DNA from: Megachile rotundata
Lineage: Eukaryota; Arthropoda; Insecta; Hymenoptera; Megachilidae
NCBI RefSeq assembly: GCF_050947335.1
Contig: NC_134988.1
Coordinates: 310,001 to 374,000, forward strand
Direction: 5' to 3'
DNA length: 64,000 nucleotides
Part shown: piece after piece, positions 1-16,200 of the stretch
Position numbering within the stretch: position 1 is the first letter of the stretch
How the letters are laid out: each line of letters starts with the position of its first letter
The notes under the pieces: model-generated
Seen by the model: only the letters and a program-made list of their open reading frames with translations
Databases searched by the model: none
Told to the model about the DNA's origin: nothing
Program-made: the position numbers and the translations under genes

Positions 1-840
1 AATCACAATCATACAATCACTATCATACAATCACAATCATACAATCACAATCATACAATCGCAATCATACAATCGAATTCATACAATCGCAATCATACAA
101 TCACAATCATACAATCGCAATCATACAATCACAATCATACAATCACAATCATACAATCACAATCATACAATCGAATTCATACAATCGCAATCATACAATC
201 GCAATCATACGATTACAATCTCCCAAATACAATCTCCCAAATACAATCATACAATCACAATCATACAATCACAATCATACAATCACAATCATACAATCAC
301 AATCATACTATCACAACCATACAATCACAATCATACAATCACAATCATACAATCACAATCATACAATCGCAATCATACAATCGAATTCATACAATCGCAA
401 TCATACAATCACAATCATACAATCGCAATCATACAATCACAATCATACAATCACAATCATACAATCACAATCATACAATCGAATTCATACAATCGCAATC
501 ATACAATCGCAATCATACAATCGCAATCATACAATTACAATCTCCCAAATACAATCTCCCAAATACAATCATACAATCACAATCATACAATCACAATCAT
601 ACAATCACAATCATACAATCACAATCATACAATCACAATCATACTATCACAATCATACAATCACAATCATACAATCACAATCATACAATCACAATCATAC
701 ATTCAAAATCATGCAATCACAACCATACAATCACAATCATGCAATCACAATCATACAATCACAATCATGCAATCGCAAGCATACAATCACATTCATACAA
801 TCTCAATCATACAATCTCAATCATACAATCACAATCATAC
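1..840 (+). repeat. Left duplicated segment, copy 1 (offset 2,562 bp)
   Basis: This segment matches 2,563-3,430. The CTCCCAAAT pairs at 220 and 542 correspond to 2,782 and 3,104, and the rare ACTATCACAACCAT unit (TATCACAACC at 309) corresponds to 2,871, all exactly 2,562 bp apart (183 units). Further right the offset grows to 2,576 (TATCAC at 645 and 3,221) and 2,590 (CATTC at 700 and 3,290), so copy 2 has two extra consensus units. The left end is cut by the window edge. Confidence 0.8.
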
Positions 841-1093
841 AATTACAATCATATAATTACAATCATACAATCACAATCATACAATCACTATCATACAATC
901 ACAATCATACAATCACAATCATACAATCGCAATCATACAATCGAATTCATACAATCGCAATCATACAATCACAATCATACAATCGCAATCATACAATCAC
1001 AATCATACAATCACAATCATACAATCACAATCATACAATCGAATTCATACAATCGCAATCATGCAATCACAATCAAACAATCGCAATCATACA

Positions 1094-1130
1094 ATTACAA
1101 TCTCCCAAATACAATCTCCCAAAAACAATC
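1094..1130 (+). repeat. Degenerate CTCCCAAAT pair
   Basis: Here the second member of the usual CTCCCAAAT pair reads CTCCCAAAAACAATC, with A in place of the T that normally ends the motif. I saw this variant only once, so it marks a private mutation in the left section. Confidence 0.8.
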
Positions 1131-2562
1131 ATACAATCACAATCATACAATCACAATCATACAATCACAATCATACAATCACAATCATACTATCACAATC
1201 ATACAATCACAACCATACAATCACAATCATACAATCACAATCATACATTCAAAATCATGCAATCACAACCATACAATCACAATCATGCAATCACAATCAT
1301 ACAATCACAATCATACATTCAAAATCATGCAATCACAATCATACAATCACAATCATGCAATCACAATCATACAATCACAATCATACAATCACAATCATAC
1401 AGTCACAATCATACTATCACAATCATACAATCACAATCATACAATCACAATCATACAATCACAATCATACATTCAAAATCGTGCAATCACAACCATACAA
1501 TCACAATCATGCAATCACAATCATACAATCACAATCATACATTCAAAATCATGCAATCACAATCATACAATCACAATCATGCAATCACAATCATACAATC
1601 ACAATCATACAATCACAATCATACAATCACAATCATACTATCACAATCATACAATCACAATCATACAATCACAATCATACAATCACAATCATACAATCAC
1701 AATCATACAATCACAATCATACAATCACAATCATACAATCACAATCATACAATCACAATCATACAATCACAATCATACAATCACAATCATACAATCACTA
1801 TCATACAATCACAATCATCCAATCACAATCATACAATCGCAAGCATACAATCACATTCATACAATCTCAATCATACATTCTCAATCATACAATCACAATC
1901 ATACAATTACAATCATACAATTACAATCATACAATCACAATCATACAATCACAATCATACTATCACAATCATACAATCACAATCATACATCCACTATCAT
2001 ACAATCACAATCATACAATCACAATCATACAATCGCAAGCATACAATCACAATCATACAATTACAATCATACAATTACAATCATACAATCTCAATCATAC
2101 AATCTCAATCATACAATCACAATCATACAATTACAATCATACAATTACAATCATACAATCACAATCATACAATCACTATCATACAATCACAATCATACAA
2201 TCACAATCATACCATCGCAATCATACAATCGAATTCATACAATCGCAATCATACAATCACAATCATACAATCGCAATCATACAATCACAATCATACAATC
2301 ACAATCATTCAATCACAATCATACAATCACAATCATACAATCACAATCATAGAATCATAATCATAGAATCACAATCATACAATCACAATCATACAATCGC
2401 AATCATACAATCACAATCATACAATCACTATCATACAATCACAATCATACAATCACAATCATACAATCGCAAGCATACAATCACATTCATACAATCTCAA
2501 TCATACAATCTCAATCATACAATCACAATCATACAATTACAATCATACAATTACAATCATAC

Positions 2563-3430
2563 AATCACAATCATACAATCACTATCATACAATCACAATC
2601 ATACAATCACAATCATACAATCGCAATCATACAATCGAATTCATACAATCGCAATCATACAATCACAATCATACAATCGCAATCATACAATCACAATCAT
2701 ACAATCACAATCATACAATCACAATCATACAATCGAATTCATACAATCGCAATCATACAATCGCAATCATACGATTACAATCTCCCAAATACAATCTCCC
2801 AAATACAATCATACAATCACAATCATACAATCACAATCATACAATCACAATCATACAATCACAATCATACTATCACAACCATACAATCACAATCATACAA
2901 TCACAATCATACAATCACAATCATACAATCGCAATCATACAATCGAATTCATACAATCGCAATCATACAATCACAATCATACAATCGCAATCATACAATC
3001 ACAATCATACAATCACAATCATACAATCACAATCATACAATCGAATTCATACAATCGCAATCATACAATCGCAATCATACAATCGCAATCATACAATTAC
3101 AATCTCCCAAATACAATCTCCCAAATACAATCATACAATCACAATCATACAATCACAATCATACAATCACAATCATACAATCACAATCATACAATCACAA
3201 TCATACAATCACAATCATACTATCACAATCATACAATCACAATCATACAATCACAATCATACAATCACAATCATACAATCACAATCATACATTCAAAATC
3301 ATGCAATCACAACCATACAATCACAATCATGCAATCACAATCATACAATCACAATCATGCAATCGCAAGCATACAATCACATTCATACAATCTCAATCAT
3401 ACAATCTCAATCATACAATCACAATCATAC
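2563..3430 (+). repeat. Left duplicated segment, copy 2
   Basis: Partner of 1-840, sharing the paired GAATTC units, both CTCCCAAAT pairs and the private TATCACAACC variant. It differs by two added 14-bp units in its right part. The right boundary is approximate because consensus runs on both sides hide the exact junction. Confidence 0.78.
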
Positions 3431-4290
3431 AATCACAATCATGCAATCACAATCATACAATCACAATCATACAATCACAATCATACAATCACAATCATAC
3501 AATCACAATCATACAATCACAATCATACAATCACAATCATACAATCACAATCATACAATCACTATCATACAATCACAATCATACAATCACAATCATACAA
3601 TCGCAAGCATACAATCACATTCATACAATCTCAATCATACAATCTCAATCATACAATCACAATCATACAATTACAATCATACAATTACAATCATACAACC
3701 ACAATCATACAATCACAATCATACATTCAAAATCATGCAATCACAATCATACAATCACAATCATACAATCGCAATCATACAATAGAATTCATACAATCGC
3801 AATCATACAATCACAATCATACAATCGCAATCATACAATCACAATCATACAATCACAATCATACAATCACAATCATACAATCGAATTCATACCATCGCAA
3901 TCATACAATCGCAATCATACAATCGCAATCATACAATCGCAATCATACAATCGCAATCATACGACTACAATCTCCCAAATACAATCTCCCAAATACAATC
4001 ATACAATCACAATCATACAATCACAATCATACAATCACAATCATACAATCACAATCATACTATCACAATCATACAATCACAATCATACAATCACAATCAT
4101 ACAATCACAATCATACATTCAAAATCATGCAATCACAACCATACAATCACAATCATGCAATCACAATCATACAATCACAATCATACATTCAAAATCATGC
4201 AATCACAATCATACAATCACAATCATGCAATCACAATCATACAATCACAATCATACAATCACAATCATACAATCACAATCATACTATCAC
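3104..4290 (+). repeat. 1,610-bp tandem duplication, copy 1
   Basis: Matches 4,728-5,900. Shared markers 1,610 bp apart (115 units) are TATCAC at 3,221 and 4,831, the unusual ACAATAGAATTCAT unit whose TAG ends at 3,785 and 5,395, and TATCAC at 4,285 and 5,895. The CTCCC motif at 3,104 versus 4,728 is 1,624 bp apart, so one unit has been gained or lost near the left end. Confidence 0.8.
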
Positions 4291-4727
4291 AATCATACAA
4301 TCACAATCATACAATCACAATCATACAATCACAATCATACATTCAAAATCATGCAATCACAACCATACAATCACAATCATGCAATCACAATCATACAATC
4401 ACAATCATACATTCAAAATCATGCAATCACAATCATACAATCACAATCATGCAATCACAATCATACAATCACAATCATACAATCACAATCATACAATCAC
4501 AATCATACTATCACAATCATGCAATCACAATCATACAATCACAATCATACAATCGCAATCATACAATCGAATTCATACAATCGCAATCATACAATCACAA
4601 TCATACAATCGCAATCATACAATCACAATCATACAATCACAATCATACAATCACAATCATACAATCGAATTCATACAATCGCAATCATACAATCGCAATC
4701 ATACAATCGCAATCATACAATTACAAT

Positions 4728-5900
4728 CTCCCAAATACAATCTCCCAAATACAATCATACAATCACAATCATACAATCACAATCATACAATCACAATCAT
4801 ACAATCACAATCATACAATCACAATCATACTATCACAATCATACAATCACAATCATACAATCACAATCATACAATCACAATCATACAATCACAATCATAC
4901 ATTCAAAATCATGCAATCACAACCATACAATCACAATCATGCAATCACAATCATACAATCACAATCATGCAATCGCAAGCATACAATCACATTCATACAA
5001 TCTCAATCATACAATCTCAATCATACAATCACAATCATACAATCACAATCATGCAATCACAATCATACAATCACAATCATACAATCACAATCATACAATC
5101 ACAATCATACAATCACAATCATACAATCACAATCATACAATCACAATCATACAATCACAATCATACAATCACTATCATACAATCACAATCATACAATCAC
5201 AATCATACAATCGCAAGCATACAATCACATTCATACAATCTCAATCATACAATCTCAATCATACAATCACAATCATACAATTACAATCATACAATTACAA
5301 TCATACAACCACAATCATACAATCACAATCATACATTCGAAATCATGCAATCACAATCATACAATCACAATCATACAATCGCAATCATACAATAGAATTC
5401 ATACAATCGCAATCATACAATCACAATCATACAATCGCAATCATACAATCACAATCATACAATCACAATCATACAATCACAATCATACAATCGAATTCAT
5501 ACCATCGCAATCATACAATCGCAATCATACAATCGCAATCATACAATCGCAATCATACAATCGCAATCATACGACTACAATCTCCCAAATACAATCTCCC
5601 AAATACAATCATACAATCACAATCATACAATCACAATCATACAATCACAATCATACAATCACAATCATACTATCACAATCATACAATCACAATCATACAA
5701 TCACAATCATACAATCACAATCATACATTCAAAATCATGCAATCACAACCATACAATCACAATCATGCAATCACAATCATACAATCACAATCATACATTC
5801 AAAATCATGCAATCACAATCATACAATCACAATCATGCAATCACAATCATACAATCACAATCATACAATCACAATCATACAATCACAATCATACTATCAC
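4728..5900 (+). repeat. 1,610-bp tandem duplication, copy 2
   Basis: Partner of 3,104-4,290. It shares the TAG-bearing GAATTC unit that I saw nowhere else in the window. It carries one private change at about 5,338 (ATTCGAAATC for ATTCAAAATC). After 5,900 the two copies diverge: this one continues with a GCAATC unit. Confidence 0.8.
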
Positions 5901-7136
5901 AATCATGCAATCACAATCATACAATCACAATCATACAATCACAATCATACAATCACAATCATACAATCACAATCATACAATCACAATCATACAATCACAA
6001 TCATACAATCACTATCATACAATCACAATCATACAATCACAATCATACAATCGCAAGCATACAATCACATTCATACAATCTCAATCATACAATCTCAATC
6101 ATACAATCACAATCATACAATTACAATCATACAATTACAATCATACAACCACAATCATACAATCCCAATCATACATTCAAAATCATGCAATCACAATCAT
6201 ACAATCACAATCATGCAATCACAATCATACAATCACAATCATACAATCTCTATCATACAATCACAATCATACAATCACAATCATACAATCGCAAGCATAC
6301 AATCACATTCATACAATCTCAATCATACATTCTCAATCATACAATCACAATCATACAATTACAATCATACAATTACAATCATACAATCACAATCATACAA
6401 TCACAATCATACTATCACAATCATACAATCACAATCATACAATCTCAATCATACAATCTCAATCATACAATCACAATCATACAATTACAATCATACAATT
6501 ACAATCATACAATCACAATCATACAATCACTATCATACAATCACAATCATACAATCACAATCATACAATCGCAATCATACAATCGAATTCATACAATCGC
6601 AATCATACAATCACAATCATACAATCGCAATCATACAATCACAATCATACAATCACAATCATACAATCACAATCATACAATCACAATCATACAATCGAAT
6701 TCATACAATCGCAATCATACAATCGCAATGATACAATCGCAATCATACAATTACAATCTCCAAAATACAATCTCCCAAATACAATCATACAATCACAATC
6801 ATACAATCACAATCATACAATCACAATCATACAATCACAATCATACTATCACAATCATACAATCACAATCATACAATCACAATCATACAATCACAATCAT
6901 ACAATCACTATCATACAATCACAATCATTCATTCAAAATCATGCAATCACAATCATACAATTACAATCATACAATTACAATCATACAATCACAATCATAC
7001 AATCACTATCATACAATCACAATCATACAATCACAATCATACAATCGCAATCATACAATCGAATTCATACAATCGCAATCATACAATCACAATCATACAA
7101 TCGCAATCATACAATCACAATCATACAATCGCAATC

Positions 7137-7205
7137 ATACAATTACAATCTCCCAAATACAATCTCCCAAATACAATCTCCCAAATACAATCTCCCAAAT
7201 ACAAT
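7137..7205 (+). repeat. Four CTCCCAAAT units in a row
   Basis: CTCCCAAAT occurs at 7,150, 7,164, 7,178 and 7,192, each 14 bp apart. Almost everywhere else the motif occurs as a pair, so this is a local doubling of the pair by one 28-bp step. Confidence 0.92.
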
Positions 7206-7432
7206 CATACAATCACAATCATACAACCACAATCATACAATCACAATCATGCAATCACAATCATACATTCAAAATCATGCAATCACAATCATACAATCAC
7301 AATCATACAATCACAATCATACAATCACAATCATACAATCACAATCATACAATCACAATCATACAATCACAATCATACAATCGCAATCATACAATCACAA
7401 TCATACAATCATAATGATACAATTACAATCAT

Positions 7433-7445
7433 ACATCACAATCAT
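7433..7445 (+). repeat. Single 13-bp unit: one-base register shift
   Basis: The unit reads ACATCACAATCAT, one A short of the consensus. To its left units start at 13 modulo 14, to its right at 12 modulo 14. The unit just before (7,405-7,418, ACAATCATAATGAT) is also mutated. It is the only net register change I could detect in 64 kb. Confidence 0.93.
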
Positions 7446-9472
7446 ACAATCACAATCATACAATCGCAATCATACAATTACAATCTCCCAAATACAATCT
7501 CCCAAATACAATCATACAATCACAATCATACAATCACAATCATACAATCACAATCATACAATCACAATCATACAATCACAATCACACTATCACAATCATA
7601 CAATCACAATCATACAATCACAATCATACAATCACAATCATACAATCACAATCATACAATCACAATCATACAATCACAATCATACATTCAAAATCATGCA
7701 ATCACAACCATACAATCACAATCATGCAATCACAATCATACAATCACAATCATACATTCAAAATCATGCAATCACAATCATACAATCACAATCATACAAT
7801 CACAATCATACAATCACAATCATACAATCACAATCATAGAATCACAATCATAGAATCACAATCATACAATCACAATCATACAATCGCAATCATACAATCA
7901 CAATCATACAATCACTATCATACAATCACAATCATACAATCACAATCATACAATCGAAAGCATACAATCACATTCATACAATCTCAATCATACAATCTCA
8001 ATCATACAATCACAATCATACAATCACAATCATACAATCACAATCATACATTCAAAATCATGCAATCACAACCATACAATCACAATCATGCAATCACAAT
8101 CATACAATCACAATCATATATTCAAAATCATGCAATCACAATCATACAATCACAATCATACAATCACAATGATACAATCACAATCATGCAATCACAATCA
8201 TAGAATCACAATCATAGAATCACAATCATACAATCACAATCATACAATCGCAATCATACAATCACAATCATACAATCACTATCATACAATCACAATCATA
8301 CAATCACAATCATACAATCGCAAGCATACAATCACATTCATACAATCTCAATCATACAATCTCAGTCATACAATCACAATCATACAATTACAATCATACA
8401 ATTACAATCATACAATCACAATCATACAATCACTATCATACAATCACAATCATACAATCACAATCATACAATCGCAATCATACAATCGAATTCATACAAT
8501 CGCAATCATACAATCACAATCATACAATCGCAATCATACAATCACAATCATACAATCACAATCATACAATCACAATCATACAATCGAATTCATACAATCG
8601 CAATCATACAATCGCAATCATACAATCGCAATCATACGATTACAATCTCCCAAATACAATCTCCCAAATACAATCATACAATCACAATCATACAATCACA
8701 ATCATACAATCACAATCATACAATCACAATCATACTATCACAATCATACAATCACAATCATACAATCACAATCATACAATCACAATCATACATTCAAAAT
8801 CATGCAATCACAACCATACAATCACAATCATGCAATCACAATCATACAATCACAATCATACATTCAAAATCATGCAATCACAATCATACAATCACAATCA
8901 TGCAATCACAATCATACAATCACAATCATACAATCACAATCATACAATCGCAAGCATACAATCACATTCATACAATCTCAATCATACAATCTCAATCATA
9001 CAATCACAATCATACAATTACAATCATACAATTACAATCATACAATCACAATCATACAATCACAATCATACATTCAAAATCATGCAATCACAATCATACA
9101 ATCACAATCATGCAATCACAATCATACAATCACAATCATACAATCACAATCGTACAATCGCAAGCATACAATCACATTCATACAATCTCAATCATACAAT
9201 CTCAATCATACAATCACAATCATACAATTACAATCATACAATCACAATCATACAATCACTATCATACAATCACAATCATACAATCACAATCATACAATCG
9301 CAATCATACAATCGAATTCATACAATCGCAATCATACAATCACAATCATACAATCGCAATCATACAATCACAATCATACAATCACAATCATACAATCACA
9401 ATCATACAATCGAATTCATACAATCGCAATCATACAATCGCAATCATACAATCGCAATCATACGATTACAAT

Positions 9473-12000
9473 CTCCCAAATACAATCTCCCAAATACAAT
9501 CATACAATCACAATCATACAATCACAATCATACAATCACAATCATACAATCACAATCATACTATCACAATCATACAATCACAATCATACAATCACAATCA
9601 TACAATCACAATCATACATTCAAAATCATGCAATCACAACCATACAATCACAATCATGCAATCACAATCATACAATCACAATCATACATTCAAAATCATG
9701 CAATCACAATCATACAATCACAATCATGCAATCACAATCATACAATCACAATCATTCAATCACAATCATACAATCGCAAGCATACAATCACATTCATACA
9801 ATCTCAATCATACAATCTCAATCATACAATCACAATCATACAATTACAATCATACAATTACAATCATACAATCACAATCATACAATCACAATCATACATT
9901 CAAAATCATGCAATCACAATCATACAATCACAATCATGCAATCACAATCATACAATCACAATCATACAATCACAATCGTACAATCGCAAGCATACAATCA
10001 CATTCATACAATCTCAATCATACAATCTCAATCATACAATCACAATCATACAATTACAATCATACAATTACAATCATACAATCACAATCATACAATCACT
10101 ATCATACAATCACAATCATACAATCACAATCATACAATCGCAATCATACAATCGAATTCATACAATCGCAATCATACAATCACAATCATACAATCGCAAT
10201 CATACAATCACAATCATACAATCACAATCATACAATCACAATCATACAATCGAATTCATACAATCGCAATCATACAATCGCAATCATACAATCGCAATCA
10301 TACAATTACAATCTCCCAAATACAATCTCCCAAATACAATCATACAATCACAATCATACAATCACAATCATACAATCACAATCATACAATCACAATCATA
10401 CTATCACAATCATACAATCACAATCATACAATCACAATCATACAATCACAATCATACAATCACAATCATACATTCAAAATCATGCAATCACAACCATACA
10501 ATCACAATCATGCAATCACAATCATACAATCACTATCATACAATCACAATCATACAATCACAATCATACAATCGCAAGCATACAATCACATTCATACAAT
10601 CTCAATCATACAATCTCAATCATACAATCACAATCATACAATTACAATCATATAATTACAATCATACAATCACAATCATACAATCACTATCATACAATCA
10701 CAATCATACAATCACAATCATACAATCGCAATCGTACAATCGAATTCATACAACCGCAATCATACAATCACAATCATACAATCGCAATCATACAATCACA
10801 ATCACACAATCACAATCATACAATCACAATCATACAATCGAATTCATACAATCGCAATCATGCAATCACAATCATACAACCGCAATCATACAATTACAAT
10901 CTCCCAAATACAATCTCCCAAATACAATCATACAGTCACAATCATACAATCACAATCATACAATCACAATCATACAATCACAATCATACTATCACAATCA
11001 TACAATCACAATCATACATTCAAAATCATGCAATCACAACCATACAATCACAATCATGCAATCACAATCATACAATCACAATCATACATTCAAAATCATG
11101 CAATCACAATCATACAATCACAATCATGCAATCACAATCATACAATCACAATCATACAATCACAATCATACAATCACAATCATACAATCACAATCATACA
11201 ATCACAATCATACAATCACAATCATACAATCACAATCATACAATCACAATCATACAATCACAATCATACAATCACTATCATACAATCACAATCATACAAT
11301 CACAATCATACAATCGCAAGCATACAAACACATTCATACAATCTCAATCATACAATCTCAATCATACAATCACAATCATACAATTACAATCATACAATTA
11401 CAATCATACAACCACAATCATACAATCACAATCATACATTCAAAATCATGCAATCACAATCATACAATCACAATCATACAATCGCAATCATACAATCGAA
11501 TTCATACAATCGCAATCATACAATCACAATCATACAATCGCAATCATACAATCACAATCATACAATCACAATCATACAATCACAATCATACAATCGAATT
11601 CATACAATCGCAATCATACAATCGCAATCATACAATCGCAATCATACGATTACAATCTCCCAAATACAATCTCCCAAATACAATCATACAATCACAATCA
11701 TACAATCACAATCATACATTCAAAATCATGCAATCACAACCATACAATCACAATCATGCAATAACAATCATACAATCACAATCATACATTCAAAATCATG
11801 CAATCACAATCATACAATCACAATCATGCAATCACAATCATACAATCACAATCATACAATCACAATCATACAATCACAATCATACTATCACAATCATACA
11901 ATCACAATCATACAATCACAATCATACAATCACAATCATACAATCACAATCATACAATCACAATCATACAATCACAATCATACAATCACAATCATACAAT
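9473..12000 (+). repeat. Dispersed higher-order block, copy 1 of 3
   Basis: Shares a distinctive marker series with 19,413-21,890 and 32,727-34,890. The markers are CGTACAATCG (9,977), a CGCAATCGTACAATCG unit pair near 10,723 followed by ACAACCGCAATCAT, CTCCC at 10,313 and 10,901, and CAAACACATT at 11,325. The offset to copy 2 is 9,940 bp (710 units) in the left part and 9,856 bp (704 units) in the right part, so this copy has six extra units between about 10.9 and 11.3 kb. It includes an extra ATTCAAAATCATGC stretch at 11,020-11,100. Confidence 0.85.
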
Positions 12001-12565
12001 CACAATCATACAATCACTATCATACAATCACAATCATACAATCACAATCCTACGATCGCAAGCATACAATCACATTCATACAATCTCAATCATACAATCT
12101 CAATCATACAATCACAATCATACAATTACAATCATACAATTACAATCATACAACCACAATCATACAATCACAATCATACATTCAAAATCATGCAATCACA
12201 TTCATACAATCTCAATCATACAATCTCAATCATACAATCACAATCATACAATTACAATCATACAATTACAATCATACAACCACAATCATACAATCACAAT
12301 CATACATTCAAAATCATGCAATCACAATCATACAATCACAATCATACAATCGCAATCATACAATCGAATTCATACAATCGCAATCATACAATCACAATCA
12401 TACAATCGCAATCATACAATCACAATCATACAATCACAATCATACAATCACAATCATACAATCACAATCATACAATCGAATTCATACAATCGCAATCATA
12501 CAATCGCAATCATACAATCGCAATCATACGATTACAATCTCCCAAATACAATCTCCCAAATACAA
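11758..12565 (+). repeat. Worked example of the unit order in one higher-order repeat
   Basis: Reading 14-bp units from 11,758: GCAATAACAATCAT; consensus; ACATTCAAAATCAT; GCAATC unit; consensus; GCAATC unit; three consensus; ACTATCACAATCAT; eight consensus; ACAATCACTATCAT (12,010); consensus; a unit ending CCT; ACGATCGCAAGCAT (12,052); ACAATCACATTCAT; two ACAATCTCAATCAT; consensus; two ACAATTACAATCAT; ACAACCACAATCAT (12,150); consensus; ACATTCAAAATCAT. After a second AACCAC/ATTCAAAATC passage come the GCAATC/GAATTC zone and the CTCCCAAAT pair at 12,539. Most of the window is a permutation, truncation or duplication of this order. Confidence 0.85.
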
Positions 12566-13220
12566 TCATACAATCACAATCATACAATCACAATCATACA
12601 ATCACAATCATACAATCACAATCATACTATCACAATCATACAATCACAATCATACAATCACAATCATACAATCACAATCATACATTCAAAACCATGCAAT
12701 CACAACCATACAATCACAATCATGCAATCACAATCATACAATCACAATCATACATTCAAAATCATGCAATCACAATCATACAATCACAATCATGCAATCA
12801 CAATCATAGAATCACAATCATACAATCACAATCATACAATCACAATCATACTATCACAATCATACAATCACAATCATACAATCACAATCATACAATCACA
12901 ATCATACATTCAAAATCATGCAATCACAACCATACAATCACAATCATGCAATAACAATCATACAATCACAATCATACATTCAAAATCATGCAATCACAAT
13001 CATACAATCACAATCATGCAATCACAATCATACAATCACAATCATACAATCACAATCATACAATCACAATCATACTATCACAATCATACAATCACAATCA
13101 TACAATCACAATCATACAATCACAATCATACAATCACAATCATACAATCACAATCATACAATCACAATCATACAATCACAATCATACAATCACTATCATA
13201 CAATCACAATCATACAATCA

Positions 13221-16200
13221 CAGTCCTACAATCGCAAGCATACAATCACATTCATACAATCTCAATCATACAATCTCAATCATACAATCACAATCATACA
13301 ATTACAATCATACAATTACAATCATACAACCACAATCATACAATCACAATCATACATTCAAAATCATGCAATCACAATCATACAATCACAATCATGCAAT
13401 CACAATCATACAATCACAATCATACAATCACTATCATACAATCACAATCATACAATCACAATCATACAATCGCAAGCATACAATCACATTCATACAATCT
13501 CAATCATACAATCTCAATCATACAATCACAATCATACAATTACAATCATACAATTACAATCATACAATCACAATCATACAATCACAATCATACTATCACA
13601 ATCATACAATCACAATCATACAATCACTATCATACAATCACAATCATACAATCACAATCATACAATCGCAAGCATACAATCACATTCATACAATCGCTAT
13701 CATACAATCTCAATCATACAATCACAATCATACAATTACAATTATACAATTACAATCATACAATCTCAATCATACAATCTCAATCATACAATCACAATCA
13801 TACAATTACAATCATACAATTACAATCATACAATCACAATCATACAATCACTATCATACAATCACAATCATACAATCACAATCATACAATCGCAATCATA
13901 CAATCGAATTCATACAATCGCAATCATACAATCACAATCATACAATCGCAATCATACAATCACAATCATACAATCACAATCATACAATCACAATCATACA
14001 ATCGAATTCATACAATCGCAATCATACAATCGCAATCATACAATCGCAATCATACAATTACAATCTCCCAAATACAATCTCCCAAATACAATCATACAAT
14101 CACAATCATACAATCACAATCATGCAATCACAATCATACTATCACAATCATACAATCACAATCATACAATCACAATCATACAATCACAATCATACAATCA
14201 CAATCATACAATCACAATCATACAATCACAATCATACATTCAAAATCATGCAATCACAACCATACAATCACAATCATGCAATCACAATCATACAATCACA
14301 ATCATACATTCGAAATCATGCAATCACAATCATACAATCACAATCATGCAATCACAATCATACAATCACAATCATACAATCACAATCATACAATCACAAT
14401 CATACTATCACAATCATACAATCACAATCATACGATTACAATCTCCAAAATACAATCTCCCAAATACAATCATACAATCACAATCATACAATCACAATCA
14501 TACAATCACAATCATACAATCACAATCATACAATCACAATCATACTATCACAATCATACAATCACAATCATACAATCACAATCATACAATCACAATCATA
14601 CATTCAAAATCGTGCAATCACAACCATACAATCACAATCATGCAATCACAATCATACAATCACAATCATACATTCAAAATCATGCAATCACAATCATACA
14701 ATCACAATCATGCAATCACAATCATAGAATCACAATCATACAATCACAATCATAGAATCACAATCATACTATCACAATCATACAATCACAATCATACAAT
14801 CACAATCATACAATCACAATCATACATTCAAAATCATGCAATCACAACCATACAATCACAATCATGCAATAACAATCATACAATCACAATCATACATTCA
14901 AAATCATGCAATCACAATCATACAATCACAATCATGCAATCACAGTCATACAATCACAATCATACAATCACAATCATACAATCACAATCATACTATCACA
15001 ATCATACAATCACAATCATACAATCACAATCATACAATCACAATCATACAATCACAATCATACAATCACAATCATACAATCACAATCATACAATCACAAT
15101 CATACAATCACAATCATACAATCACTATCATACAATCACAATCATACAATCACAGTCCTACAATCGCAAGCATACAATCACATTCATACAATCTCAATCA
15201 TACAATCTCAATCATACAATCACAATCATACAATTACAATCATACAATTACAATCATACAACCACAATCATACAATCACAATCATACATTCAAAATCATG
15301 CAATCACAATCATACAATCACAATCATGCAATCACAATCATACAATCACAATCATACAATTACAATCATACAATCACAATCATACAATCACTATCATACA
15401 ATCACAATCATACAATCACAATCATACAATCGCAATCATACAATCGAATTCATACAATCGCAATCATACAATCACAATCATACAATCGCAATCATACAAT
15501 CACAATCATACAATCACAATCATACAATCGAATTCATACAATCGCAATCATACAATCGCAATCATACAATCGCAATCATACGATTACAATCTCCCAAATA
15601 CAATCTCCCAAATACAATCATACAATCACAATCATACAATCACAATCATACAATCACAATCATACAATCACAATCATACTATCACAATCATACAATCACA
15701 ATCATACAATCACAATCATACAATCACAATCATACATTCAAAATCATGCAATCACAACCATACAATCACAATCATGCAATCACAATCATACAATCACAAT
15801 CATACATTCAAAATCATGCAATCACAATCATACAATCACAATCATGCAATCACAATCATACAATCACAATCATACAATCACAATCATACAATCGCAAGCA
15901 TACAATCACATTCATACAATCTCAATCATACAATCTCAATCATACAATCACAATCATACAATTACAATCATACAATTACAATCATACAATCACAATCATA
16001 CAATCACAATCATACATTCAAAATCATGCAATCACAATCATACAATCACAATCATGCAATCACAATCATACAATCACAATCATACAATCACAATCGTACA
16101 ATCGCAAGCATACAATCACATTCATACAATCTCAATCATACAATCTCAATCATACAATCACAATCATACAATTACAATCATACAATTACAATCATACAAT

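Larger units (their letters stand above)
1..7432 (+). repeat. Left section of the array, first 14-bp register
   Basis: In this section units begin at positions equal to 13 modulo 14; CTCCC motifs at 220, 542, 3104, 4728 and 7150 are all equal to 10 modulo 14. It carries the same variant units as the rest but in a more irregular order. It lacks several right-hand markers: no GCAATAACAATCAT stop-bearing unit, no CAGTCCT unit and no ACAAACACATTCAT unit was seen here. It holds its own local duplications, 2,562 and 1,610 bp apart. It looks like a separately evolving part of the same satellite. Confidence 0.85.
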
